Positions 12,476-24,700 of a stretch of DNA of 64,000 nucleotides are shown in pieces. The notes beneath the pieces were generated by a model. It did not search any database. It worked only from the letters and a program-made list of their open reading frames with translations, and was not told the DNA's origin. Made by a program: the position numbers and the translations under genes. Origin of the DNA: Zingiber officinale (taxonomy: Eukaryota > Streptophyta > Magnoliopsida > Zingiberales > Zingiberaceae); the NCBI RefSeq assembly GCF_018446385.1, contig NC_056002.1, positions 41,677,671 through 41,741,670 of the forward strand, given 5' to 3'. Each line of letters begins with the position of its first letter. Position 1 is the first letter of the stretch.

Positions 12476-13248
12476 TTCCTCTTCTAGTGCCCGGTCTAAC
12501 CGCAGTGGAAGCAGGTAGCATCCTTGGCGACCCCTCCTTTAGGCTTCAGTGCCTTGCCTTTGCCCTTGGTTTGAGACTTTCCCTTACCTTTGGGCTTGCC
12601 CTTGCTCTTGTGTTTCTGAACCATCAGAACAGAGTGGGGCTTTGCCTTCTTAAGATTCAGCTCAGCAGTTCTTAACATGCTAAGCAGCTCGGGTAGTGGC
12701 TTATCAATTTCGTTCATATTATAGTTTGGAACGAATTGACTGTAGCTATCCGGCAAGGATTGCAAGATTAGGTCAGTAATCAGCTCTTGGCCAAGTGGGA
12801 ATCCCAACCTTTGTAGGTTCTCTATGTACCCAATCATTTTGAGTACATATGGGCCTACAGGAGCCCCGTCTGACATCTTGCACTGAAACAGTGCCCTTGA
12901 GATCTCAAATCTCTCATGCCTCGCTTGACCTTGATACAGTTGACGAAGATGTTCAACCATATCATAAGCGCTCATTAACTCGTGTTGCTTCTGAAGCTCA
13001 GAGTTCATGGTCGCGAGCATTAGACAAGACACATCTAATGCGTCATCTTGATGCTTCTTGAAAGCATCTCGGTCAGCTCGCGGGGCAATGGCAGGAGGAG
13101 CCTCCGGAATAGGTTGCTCTAGAACGTACAGTTTACGTTCTTGGGTGAGAACTATTCTCAGGTTCCTGTACCAGTCCAGGAAGTTTGCTCCGTTGAGCTT
13201 GTCCTTCTCAAGGACAGATCGCAGGGAGAAGGTTTTCGTATTCGACAT
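12476..13248 (-). mobile_element. Element 3 gag
   Basis: Gag reading frame of 250 codons starting MSNTKTFSLRSVLEKDKLNG, typical of small copia gags (retrotran-gag type with NFLDWYRNLRIVL, RFEISRALFQCKM and LPDSYSQFV). The C-terminus is Lys/Gly-rich and enters a zinc knuckle (CFHCG) at the pol boundary. It lies directly upstream of the pol block in the minus orientation. Confidence 0.85.
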
Positions 13249-14761
13249 TATGGTAATCTACAACAGAAATAAAAGCAGAAATAAATATTATATTCTTGAT
13301 CATTTAATTAGGCCTTTAACTAAATGATGCTCCCACTGAATTCTATAATTCATGTGGGACAAGATCCACATCATACTAACCCTTGAGTTAGCTTTAGCTA
13401 ATACGCCCAAGACTTAGTATAATCGGTAGGTAACGATTACCAATTACATCTCTATGCAACTCTTATTTATAGGATTAAAATCCTCATTTATATTAAAACT
13501 TGAGTTAGCTTTGGCTAATACGCCCAAGAATTAATATAAGCATGATTTTGACATATCTACCAACCATTGGATAATGCCTATAGTTAAACTCGATCCGATT
13601 GAGTTAACTAGTTACTCAATCTAATTGAGTTGTACTCACCCATGCGTTGATAGGTGGGACCAAAATTGTCCCTCCGTACCCTACCAAGATAGTATGTGTT
13701 GCTCTGCTTTGGCAGATTCAACAACAACATGCGATCGAGGTAGTGGTAGGTATCACGGCATGGTAGGCATTACAAGTTGACGTGATTTAGATCTAATCTA
13801 AATGATGATGCGTATTAAATACTTGATTTAAATCTAATCTAATCGTGGGATGCATCATGTGCACGATTTAGATCTAATCTAATCGCTAGGCACTAATTAA
13901 CTACTTAATTAAACATGCATCACATACATATAAGCAATTAATTAAATTATTTTGTGATTGTATCATGGCCCTACTACGATCTTCTCAAGCCAATGAGAAG
14001 ATCGGATGGTCAACCTAAGTTCAACAGCTTCTCAAGCTTCTTCCTTTGACCACCTTGTGTTGCTCGCGCCCTCCTCGTAACTCCGTCTCGTGTGGACCTT
14101 CCACCGCTTCAAAATTACATTATAATTTTGAAACTCGAGTTACATTCGAGTCTAAATCTAATTTACAATCAGAATATAAGAGAAAGGCACGACGCGTAGG
14201 TCGTGAAAATAAAATAAATAAAAAGAATAAATATGGCACGCACATAACATAACGGCACGTAGGCCGTATTATGAATTACAACACATTTCCAAATCCAATT
14301 TGGGTCGTTTGGGCCATGACTATCACAAAATTAATATATAATTCAAAATTATATATTTCTATAATTTTCTGTAATTTTTTTATTATTTTATAATTTTTCC
14401 GGGTATAATTTCCCGGCGGTTCCGTTTAGCGATTTTCGGGCGCAATCGCGGAACGAATCCCCTTGCGGGGCCAGGGGGAGCGCCCCTACCCGCGATCCAA
14501 CCATCGCGAGGGTTCCTTTGCGATCTAACAGCGCCTTAGCCCGCTATCCCAAAAAGATTTGGGGCGAAAGCAAGCCGTTTTGAAAAAATCTTCCCGGTAG
14601 CGGAAGCCTACAAGTGCCGAAACACTTGTGCTTCGCTTCTACGAGAAAATTACCCATAAAAACTATAAAAACCTAAATTTACAAAAAAATCACAGAAGCT
14701 ATTTTTTTCATAAAATTAAAAACAAACTCGTACACGCCTTCGCACGTGGCTCTGATACCAC
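13249..14761 (-). mobile_element. Element 3 untranslated leader and primer-binding site
   Basis: About 1.5 kb between the gag start and the LTR. The primer-binding site (minus-strand gtggtatcagagcc) lies at 14748-14761. Two copies of a 'gagttagctttagctaatacgcccaag' type segment occur near 13385 and 13502, with three 'gatttagatctaatctaat' type segments around 13785-13885. No coding potential was seen. Confidence 0.7.
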
Positions 14762-16460
14762 TGTTGGGTTTTTCGGGCCACGAAAACCGCATTTTCGCGT
14801 CGCGGAAACCCCGAATCACCCATGCCACTGGATCTCGTGCGAAGGATAGATTTCAAAATTTTACATGTACGAGTTTCTACTTAGATCTACTTCTAGATCT
14901 ACATGAAGAAAAAGGTTATACCTTTGAAGCGCGCCCTTCGCGAATCCCGCTCGTCCAAGGTGCCGGATCTCTAGACCGTCAAGCGTACGGTCCTCTAGAA
15001 GTATCCACACGAACAATCCTTGATGGAGAAGACCAAACAAAGGTGTGCTAGCACCTTGTCTTGTTCGGCCAAGAGAGGAGGAGAGGGAGAAGAAAGAGCT
15101 CCAAGAGGAAGAAGATGTGAAAGCACTTGAATGAGAAAAATGAATTGAATTTCCATTAAAAAGTGGCTGGCCACTTCCCAAGTGTAACCCCCAAATTTTG
15201 CATTAAGTGCAATTAATGTGAAGCCATTAAAGAGAATGGCTTTGTAACTTCCATGAGGTGGCACCCCATGATGATGTGGAGTAACATCATTAGTCCACAT
15301 CAATGCCAACTCACCAATGAGGTGGCATAAAGTCAAGTCAAACTTGACTTTTATCTTCCTCTCAAGTCAAGTCAAACTTGACCAAATCTCTTCCATGGTT
15401 GATATAATCTAACCATTTGATTCAAACCAATTTAATTTAATGAAAATTTAATATAATGAATCTAATTCATTAAATTAAGTTGATCTAATGAGTCATAATT
15501 TAAATTAGACTCATTGAATACATGAATCAACTTGAGTCCAACTCAAGTTAGCCCAATTAGGATTACTCTTAATCCAATTTGATTCATCAAATGAATCTAA
15601 TCCTCTTGGTTCATCATATGAACCTAATCTCCATCTAATTGTCCTTAGCGTGTGACCCTATAGGTTCTTGTAACGTTGGCAATGACCCTAAACCCATTTA
15701 GGAGCATAAGTAATGAGCGGTATCTAGCAACACATCATTACTACCCAAGTTACAAGAATGTTGAGATCCAACATCACCTTGTGACTACTAATTGTGACTC
15801 CTCACAATATATGACAAATGTCCTTTCTATCCTAGACATCTAGATTGATCAATATGAGGCATAGACCGTGTCATCCTCTAATCAATCTAAATCTTGAACT
15901 CCAAGTAGACTCACTAAATCAAATGAGCTCAATATCTCATATTAACTCATTTGGGCATGAGCTCAATATCTCATATTGACTCATTTGGGCATGGTCATGC
16001 ACTTCGTGGTCTCACTCTATCAAGAATATCGATGTCTCTCCCGTCATATAGGAGGGATAGATCACATCTACATCACTCACATCCCTCCGCATAATTTGTT
16101 ACATACCCAGCAATCGCCTTTATAGTCCACCCAGGTACGGGTGACGTTTGACGAAACCAAAGTACATAACTCCTTATGTAGGGAACCATGGTGACTTCAG
16201 GTCTAAGGACTAGTAGTCATACTAATAGCCACATGAGAAAGTATATGACACTCATATAACGATCCATGATACTTTCTCATAGCGGGTCATTCAGTATACA
16301 TTCTTCAATGCATACTCATGTGTCTACTTGATATCTCTATATCCATGACTTGTGAGATCAAGTCATCGAGTTGACCTACATGCTAGTCTTATTGCATTAA
16401 CATTGTCCCTGAATGTTAATACTCGACTAGGAATGATTAAGAGTAGTGTTCCCTATATCA
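14762..16460 (-). repeat. LTR of element 3, shared with a neighbouring tandem copy
   Basis: A 1.7-kb LTR. On the minus strand it starts near TGATATAGGGAACACTACTC (16460) and ends CCCAACA (14762), followed by a primer-binding site. It aligns with the LTR of element 6 at its start and in shared segments such as the 'aaccgtcacctg' type block. Unusually, it is preceded on the minus strand by a purine tract and a 3' internal tail (see 16461-16690), so this LTR lies between two copies. Confidence 0.75.
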
Positions 16461-16690
16461 TCTCACTATCGGTTCAACTAACCGATTGATATAGGTGAGA
16501 ACCGTCTGCTCAAGGACATTATTATACTTAGTTTATTTGACACCAATACAAGTAAGTATAATAACCAAAAATCAAATGTATTTATTTATATATAGAATAT
16601 GATACAACAAGTCCAAAATACAATCATCAAATGATTAACTCTAGGACTCTAGCTAACATCTAATAAATCAACCACTTCTACCTTGTGCTT
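16461..16690 (-). mobile_element. 3' internal tail of a second element-3-family copy
   Basis: Read on the minus strand, this stretch matches the 3' end of element 6 (42845-43067) in order: a 'gatgttagctagag' segment, 'ttgttgtatcatat', 'ggttattatacttact', 'gtataataatgtcct', then 'tatatcaatcggtt' and a weak purine tract before the LTR. It is therefore the end of another copy, truncated on its right side at about 16690. Confidence 0.65.
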
Positions 16691-18739
16691 GTGGAGAGAC
16701 TCTATATATGCATCCTTATCGTCCTTAATCATTTTGTTTTTATTTTTTAGTCTGAGCATGAGACTGCTTCTGCAACTCCTGAGACTGCTTCTGCAACTCC
16801 TGGATCTCTTGTAGGTTCTTCGTCAACTGGGAAAGATAGCAAGAGACCAGTAGATATAAATTGCAATTCTAATATTGATGGACTTAATTCAATAAGTATT
16901 TTCTCTAATACAAGGGCCTCTATCATCTTCTTTATTAATGCTGCACGTGTGATAAGCCACTTCCCACAGACAATTCTCGAAAAGACAGTTGGACTAATTG
17001 ATTTTTATAATTGTGATATGTTCACACATCTAAACCTATTGTGAAAAATACTTGATTAAGGATTTAAATCACACAAACGATAGTTGTAATGCTCAAACTT
17101 ATTAATTTATACAAAGCCTTTGAGCATTGGTTTTTGTGTGTTCTCCAGACCCTCTAGATTACTCTCAATGGTAGAATGTTTCGAATGGCTTCTATTTGAA
17201 GGGTCATGTTGCCACCAATGTATTTATATATGGCCTCACACCAATTATACTTGCTTATATTATCGAAATAATCTATATAATCTATTAGTAATAATGTAGA
17301 TAGTATATATCTATTGCTAGTAGTGGAAAAATAGACACGTAAAAAAAAATACAATATGAACAATTGACAATACAGAATGTCAACATTAATAACTTCTTCT
17401 CTTTTAATTTTCTGAAGCAAATTTTCAATATCCTTCTTTGAACATTCTCCATCTTTAAAATGAGCTTCAATATCCTACGGAAGTATATATATCTATAGGA
17501 ACTATATCTCCATAGTCATGATGTAGTGCTACTATTAGAGAAATATCTTTTCTTGAGAAGCTCCACCTTATATTTTAAAATATGAAACATCTAATTTCAA
17601 CATTCCCGTTATGAAATATGTAATCCTCTTATGTGTAAATTGTTTGGAATGTCTAGGCCCTATGCAAATGAAGTTCTTTTAAACAGTAAGACCGGCTACT
17701 CACTAGGTTCCACAAACTTTATAAAGTTCTTGAACTATATCAAACTACTTTTCCATTATATTTGTTTTTTTTATGCCCGTAAGACTTCACTTCTATAATT
17801 ATCACTTAAAGATTTAAAATCACTTTGAAATCATTCGGACCTACAACACAAATACAAGATTTCTTATTCACAATATTGAAATTAAGCAAACTCCATTAGA
17901 TACAATAAGGTGAATTGAACTTATATCAATTACCAATGTATTCAAATAGAATTTATTATCTAGTTTCTACTACGTATAAAAGTTAGCTGCTAGCTTCTGT
18001 TAGATTTTACACCATGTAGAAACTAATAACTTCTACACTATGTAGATCACTGTATATTCTTTGTAATAGCTAATGTTCACATCTAAAGAATTTAGATGAC
18101 TAACACTGTATAACTTTTGCTGCTTGCTACAAGATTCTAGTAAATTCTAAATGTTGTAAAAACTCTAAAATCTTAAATGAAAGCTTCGGGCTGAAAAATT
18201 TAAAACCCCTATAATATTACATTGATTTCATCTTCTATTCAAGATCCTATTACATACCTTTGAATTTATTTTTGATATTTGAAGAGGAAAATTGAAGTAG
18301 TTGCGAGAGTTGAAGCGGAAAGGAGAAACGTCGGCTTGTGATCTCTGAAAAAACAAAAATGCCCTTTTGGAATTAGTCAGCTGATTGGGATTCAAAGTTA
18401 AAAACCCTAGACCCTTTAATCCGGTCCATAATATCAAATTCCGGTTCATAATCTCAAATTCTTGAACAAAAAAAAAGCAAGTCAAATGGATGCACATCTG
18501 ACAACAATGCAACTAATGGGCGTTCAGATTTTTGCCCAACAAATATTTCCGCCCAAGTAAACAGATCGCTAAATGCGACCTCTTCTTCCCCTGTTCCCGT
18601 TTCGACGCCGCTCTGCTCTTTACCGCCCCTGTTTGGCCATCGCGAAGGGCCGCCGCCTCCGCAACTTCCAGTGGACGGAAGAGGTTATAGATTGCTCTGG
18701 TAGTATCACGCCGGGGAGCGGCGAAGCAGAGAGGACGTG
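16691..18739. other. Intergenic region with no recognised gene
   Basis: AT-rich. After a pyrimidine-rich stretch ending in ttttttag (16750) there is an open plus-strand stretch of about 90 codons (16751-17043). It starts with a 21-bp direct repeat (16760-16780 and 16781-16801) encoding ETASATP twice and contains GSLVGSSSTGKDSKRP. It may be a stray exon of a decayed gene or a DNA-transposon host exon; I do not recognise the family. Nothing clear was seen in 17100-18500. The 5' leader of the Caprin-like gene presumably lies in 18540-18739. Confidence 0.4.
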
Positions 18740-21700
18740 ATGGCGTCGTCGGTGGCAGAATCGGCGTTGGCCCACGGACCTGTGATGAGCATGATGAAAA
18801 AGCGCCTTCGCTCCCTGCGCAAGAAACTCAACCGCATCTTGCAGATGGAGGATACCCTCGCCCAAGGGAAGCTGCTCAACAAGGAGCAGAAAGAATTCCT
18901 CCGCTCCAAACCCACAATCGTCATTCTCATCAACGAGTACGAGAAGCTCCGGGCGCCCCTCGCCGCCGCCGTCCAGGAGGAACTCGACCGCGCCGCTTTC
19001 ACCGCCGCCTCCCCTGCCCCCATCCCTCAAGAAGAAATCCCTGTCCCCGCCGGTGTCAAGGAGGAGCGGGATCGGGCCGTGATGGACGTTTTGGCCTTGG
19101 TCTATTTCGGGTGCATGTTCGATGTCAAGCCGCAGAGCGAGTTCGCGGCGATGATGCTGACCAGGATGCACGAGCGTGGCTGCTGCTTGACCTACGACTA
19201 CGTGACGGATGATGCCACCGACCTTTTGAGGGAGCATGATCTTGATGCGATATCGGGGCTTGCCTCCCTTGTCACCTCGCGGTCGGTCTACTCAGGCGTC
19301 TCTCATAAGGACACTCTCCAGGCCTGCCTTCAGCACGCGAAGCTCTGGCTTGTCAACGCTGATCAACCTATCCACTCTGGGGCATCTCTTACATGTTCGT
19401 GTTTTTCCGCTATGGGATTGATAGGTTTCTTTTTTCTACTTCCTTTGTTGGTTTTGACTTACATCTCGTGGACGATTCAGATGCCGGATTGAGAGAAAAG
19501 TTGAACAAGATATTGGCTTCAGACTACTTCACCACGACGCCAGAGATGAAGGCCCCTGGTGATCTCGCAGCTGCTGTGGGAAAGTATGGCGCTTCTTGTC
19601 AGGTTCAGTTTAGTGAATCAATGACTGTGCCCTCATCAATGGTTCAATCTGAAGATGTGGAAGTTCCCATTGTGCCTCAGGTGAATGTGAAACACCTGTT
19701 TTTTTTTTTTTTTTTGTTCATTCAACCTATCTGTCAGGTTTTTGTGATTCATATGCTTAACCAATGGTTCAACTGATACCGTGGGAAGTGAAATTATTAA
19801 AGTAGAAACAGTGCTAAGTATTTCAATTTTTCATAAACTAGGTTTTTGGCATGCACCAATTGTGGACAAAATAGGTCCTAATAGCTATGGATTATTGTTC
19901 TATTGCCATAATCATCCTTAAATCATCAGGAAGTAATGATCTTAGTTCTAAGATGACTATCGATATCTGGCTTATGTTGGAAAAGTAGAGCAACTAATGT
20001 TGAATGAATATATCACCTGCAATACTCCATAGGAATCAAACAGTATTGGCAGCAGGTTTACTCGACCATTAGTTCTATGGTTTCGTTTGAATGTAGGATA
20101 GTTACTATGCTGGAAAAAGAGCAAATTCTTCTTGCATTTTTTTGTGGGTCTGCTACATTACATATTCCAGTTATTCATGTTTGACCCCTGATTCCCACTA
20201 GTGCATCAAAGTGTACAGGTTAAGCATTAGTATGCGTGTTAAAATGACTCCAAAACCCTTACTTTTGGAAGCTCTCTGATGGTTTTAAACCTAAATCATG
20301 ACAATTATGTGATTGAAGAGAGTGGGCATTGTGGAGATCTAATACACATTTGTAGTACAAAAGAGAGCTGGGTCAATAATGTTACATCAACTACAGGCCT
20401 ATAGCTTAGTAGAATATATGGACGGGAAAGGTTTTAAGCTTAGTAGATTAAAGACAGAATATATGAAATTTAAGTTTAGCAATATTAAAAGTAATGAGAT
20501 AATTGCTAAGATAGGAGAGGATGAGTTGCTCGGAATCGAGAGATTTAAATATTTAGGATTATTTTTGCAAAACGATGGAGGGATTGAGCACATGACTCGA
20601 GCACATGAGCAGAAGATGAGAGTTGTAGAGATGAGGATGTTAAGGTAGATGTGTAGATATACGAGGATGGACAAAATAAGAAATGAGAGCATTAGAGAGA
20701 AAGTCGGAGTTGCATCTATTGAGGAAAAACTCCGAGAGATACGTTTAAGATGGTACGAACATGTATTTAGAGGACCAATGAATGCTCCAGTTAGGCGATG
20801 CGAAACTATGATAAACATGCATATCAAACGAGGAAGAGAGAGATTAAAAAAAGACTTGATTAGCAACAATAAAACAAGATAAAATTTATTTAAATATAGA
20901 TGATGATATAGTAGGAGATAAAGCTCAATGGCGTAAAAGGATTCATACAGCTGACCCCACCTAGTGGGAAAAGGCTAGGGATGTAAACGAGCCGAACCGA
21001 GCCGAACCGAGCCGAACAGTATTAGGCTCGAGCTCGACTCGTTTAAGTTATATTCGGGCTCGAGCTCGGCTCGAACTCGAATCGAGCTTTTATCACAAGG
21101 CTCGAGCTCGGCTCGTTTTAGAATTATCAAGCTCGCGAACAATTTGAGCTCGGCTCGTTATTAGCTCGATTATCAAAGTTAACGAGCCTAACTCGTTAAG
21201 CGAGCTCGGGCTCATTTTCGGGTTTGTTTAGATCTCGTTTTTGACTCGTTTAGAGCTCGTTTTTTTGCTCATTTTAAAGTTCATTTTAAGACTCATTTTA
21301 GAGCTCGTTTTTCTGGCTCGTTTTAGAACTCGTTTTTTTGCTCAGTTTAAGGCTTATTTTTTTGGCTCGCGAGTCTATAAATGAACATGTTCGCGAGCTC
21401 ACGAGCTGAATATCCTTAAGCTCGAGCTCGGCTAGATAAAACTGTCGAGCTTGAAATCGAGCTCGTGCTCGGCTTGATAAGATAAACGAACGAACTCGAA
21501 CGAGCTTTTTACCGATCGAGCTCCGAATAGCTCACGAACCGTTTGATTCATTTACATCCTTAGAAAAGGCTTGGTTGTTGTAGTTGTAGTAACTACATGC
21601 CTATAGCTCCACCAAATTGCATTTTCCCCATGAGATACTTGTGATTCTGCAATGTGTGGATTTAATGTGGATATTTGAATTTTGACTAAAAGGTCATTTT

Positions 21701-24700
21701 GATTTTTTTATTTGTGCTGTTTCTGATATCTAAGTTTTAATTGATATTTGAATTACAGTTCACCACTTTTTGCAATTATTCAATCGCCAGGTATAACATT
21801 TGGGTTTAGCCATGTCTATTTTCACAATCATGGCCTTGTGCAAGGAATGATGTAGAAAGTGAATGGTTGAAAATGAAATTTTAGAAATTCGTTGCATCCA
21901 CAGGGTGGTGTCAACATTGTTGGCATGTAGGCAAGCTTATGTTGGCTTAATCTTCATGATTATGTTCAATTTGTACATCTGCTTCTGATTCTTGTGGACT
22001 GATCACATGAGAGATCTCTAATATTTTATTTTATTATGGACCTCATATTTATGAACATACACATGATAGGAAGGCTTTTGGTCTTCCCTTTCCTCAAAAT
22101 AAAAATGGGAAAAAAAAATTCATATTGGAGACCTTCAGATTCATTTCTTTCTTCTTCAATTCAGTTATAAGGCATGTGGAAAACTAAAACTTTATTCACT
22201 TGAGTGGATGGATAGGAGATGGAGGGAGATAAGGAGGGGAAAGGTCATAAAATGACTAGTGCATTTTTGTAATGCTTTCCCTCTATTCCTCTTCTAGTTA
22301 TCCACCCAAGTAACCATCATCAACACAGAGAAATATATATGCTAGTAATGGGGGCTTGGATCCATTGGGACTAGATTAGACAACATAGAAAGTTTGAATA
22401 ATAGGTGTCTTTTGCAGATTAATCAATTTCTTCAAACCATTTGTTAATTTATTTAAGGGAAAACCCCAACACAAATATATCATTTAGATAATACCATTCC
22501 AAATTATACCATGCATTCTGATTGCAATTACATCAGTGCACGTCTAGGAAACTCCTAATAGCATTCTTCATTGACAACTGAATGGAGGAAGATGTAGAGG
22601 AAGACGTTAATGCTTTAGATGAATCATTGGAGATATAAGTTTAGGATACATAATGTGCATTGTATTCTGTTGACACCCTCACCAGATGAAGTGCCTCATC
22701 CTTTAGATGACATGTGGGAATGCATGATCATCTTCGATACATTGATTAAATATGGGAATAAGACTTGTAAAATTGTCAAAGTTGGTGGAAGTCGGATAAA
22801 CATATTCTATGTATTTATGGGGGTAGATTCAAGTATTACATCTTAGGTAACCCCTCTAACCATACACATGTATCATATATAAGTATTGGATTAATACTAT
22901 TACATCTAGGCATTTTTACATTTACTTAATCATAAGGAGTACTTACAATCTCCACTACCTCCATCACTAAGATACAACTTGCATTTTGACAACATCCTCA
23001 CCCAAGTCTCACTCATACAAAACTTCTTAGGTGGATCAAACCCCTTTATGATTCACAGATAGGTTGTTAGTGTTCATCCAAATAAGTGATTATTGACAAA
23101 ATTTGGTGCGATGACTTCCCCATGAATGTTGCCTCTAACTTGGTTGTATGACCTCTTACACCATGGAAGGAAAGATACATATGCCTTTAAACATAAGGAG
23201 AGGACTATCAGGCTTAATCTGCAAACCTATTTAACCAACCTTCAAGAAAACTAGTCATAAAAACAAATCAAACCCTTAATGTCCCCACTCAGATGCAACT
23301 TCATAGGGAACTGAAAGTTTCAATGTAATGCCTACCTTGGAGTCCCTGCCTGATCCAATTATCAGCCTTTAAGATTAAATAGCTTCTAAATTTTTCAAAA
23401 AAAATCATTTAGATGAGTCACTTGATGACTTCCGTTAACTTGAAAAGAAATTACAGATCCAGAAGACTCCAAGTTCAATACCTAAAGAGATGATAATCAA
23501 AGTCCCTACATCATTTAGTGGCCTTTTCCTGAGAAAAAAAGACAAGTGATTCACATCAAACATGCTACTGATCACATAATCAACACTATTCCTACCTCAA
23601 TTGGAGACGTTTTTCCTAAGACAAATAAATCTTCAATTGAGTTCCAAGACGTAATTCTAGAAAACCTTCTGTGGACATACGCCCTTCAAGAAATTTATAA
23701 CATGCCATTTATCATAAGTTGAACTCATAGTTATTGAATCCTTCACAACAGTGAGTCAAAAACATCAAACTAAACTAAAACAAAGAAGATGACAAATCAA
23801 GCATGTGAGGCTCTTTTGTACCAATATAAAACTTTTTTTTGATAGTTCTATTAAGGAAAATTTAGCCTTTGTTTTTAGCTGTTGATTTTCCTAAGCTTGC
23901 TTTCCTTGAGTTTTGGTGTCAACTCTCAACAGCATTATTTCCAGACATTTTGGACTGATAGTTGAGATGCAGATAACAATTCCATATTTTGAGAATTTGC
24001 AATGTTTCATTTATTGGAGAGGATAACCAAGAGAAAGATGGCAACAACTAATCATGTCAAGTTTTTGTTGAGGAGAATGTTGTAAATAAAATAGCCTAAG
24101 CTAAAACTCCTTCAGTCAAAATCAAACCAATTTTGGGCCTAAAATGCTATTTAATTCTGGAGGGTCTAAAATATAAATTTTGTTTTGTATGTACTCGGAT
24201 ATAATTTTATTATTATTTTTTTATTTTTCTATTTCTAGTAAACCTACGTTAGCATGCCTGAGTCTTATGAGATTTGTCTGTTACAAGGTCTATAAGAGAG
24301 GCTCCTCTCGTTATAGCAATAATGCAATGTTTCTATTTCAGTGATTATTTTTTCTCTTGCAAGATCTATCCCATGAGATTAGTAATTGGAGACACATTCA
24401 TTTGATTGCTGCATCAGTACATCTAATGTACAAGTCTCGAGTTCTGTCTCTCCATTTCATCACTCTTAAGGAAACAATTATAGGCTCTAGGTTTCATGGT
24501 GGACCTAACCTTCAAGGATGTCTTTCAATTTGTATCTGGAAAACCTTTCTTTTTTATTTAGGACATTTCTTGTTGCAGATTTTCTAGGTTCTTTCGAGTT
24601 AAGACTCTGTTGGACATGGGTAGGTTACCTTATAATTTTTGATAAAGATCATGGAACAGATTTTCTTATCAAGGGTTCATGAGGTTTTGCTCATGGAATG

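Noticed and set aside
17154-17470. Small minus-strand frames near the retrotransposon tail
   Set aside because: AT-rich, with Lys/Leu-rich translation, no domain and no splice context.
18620-19237. Long minus-strand open frame of 205 codons
   Set aside because: It is the antisense shadow of exon 1 of the Caprin-like gene, which has clear homology and coding bias on the plus strand.
22619-22846. A 75-codon plus-strand frame in intron 2 of the Caprin-like gene
   Set aside because: No recognisable family, and it is not needed to join exons 2 and 3. It may be transposon debris.
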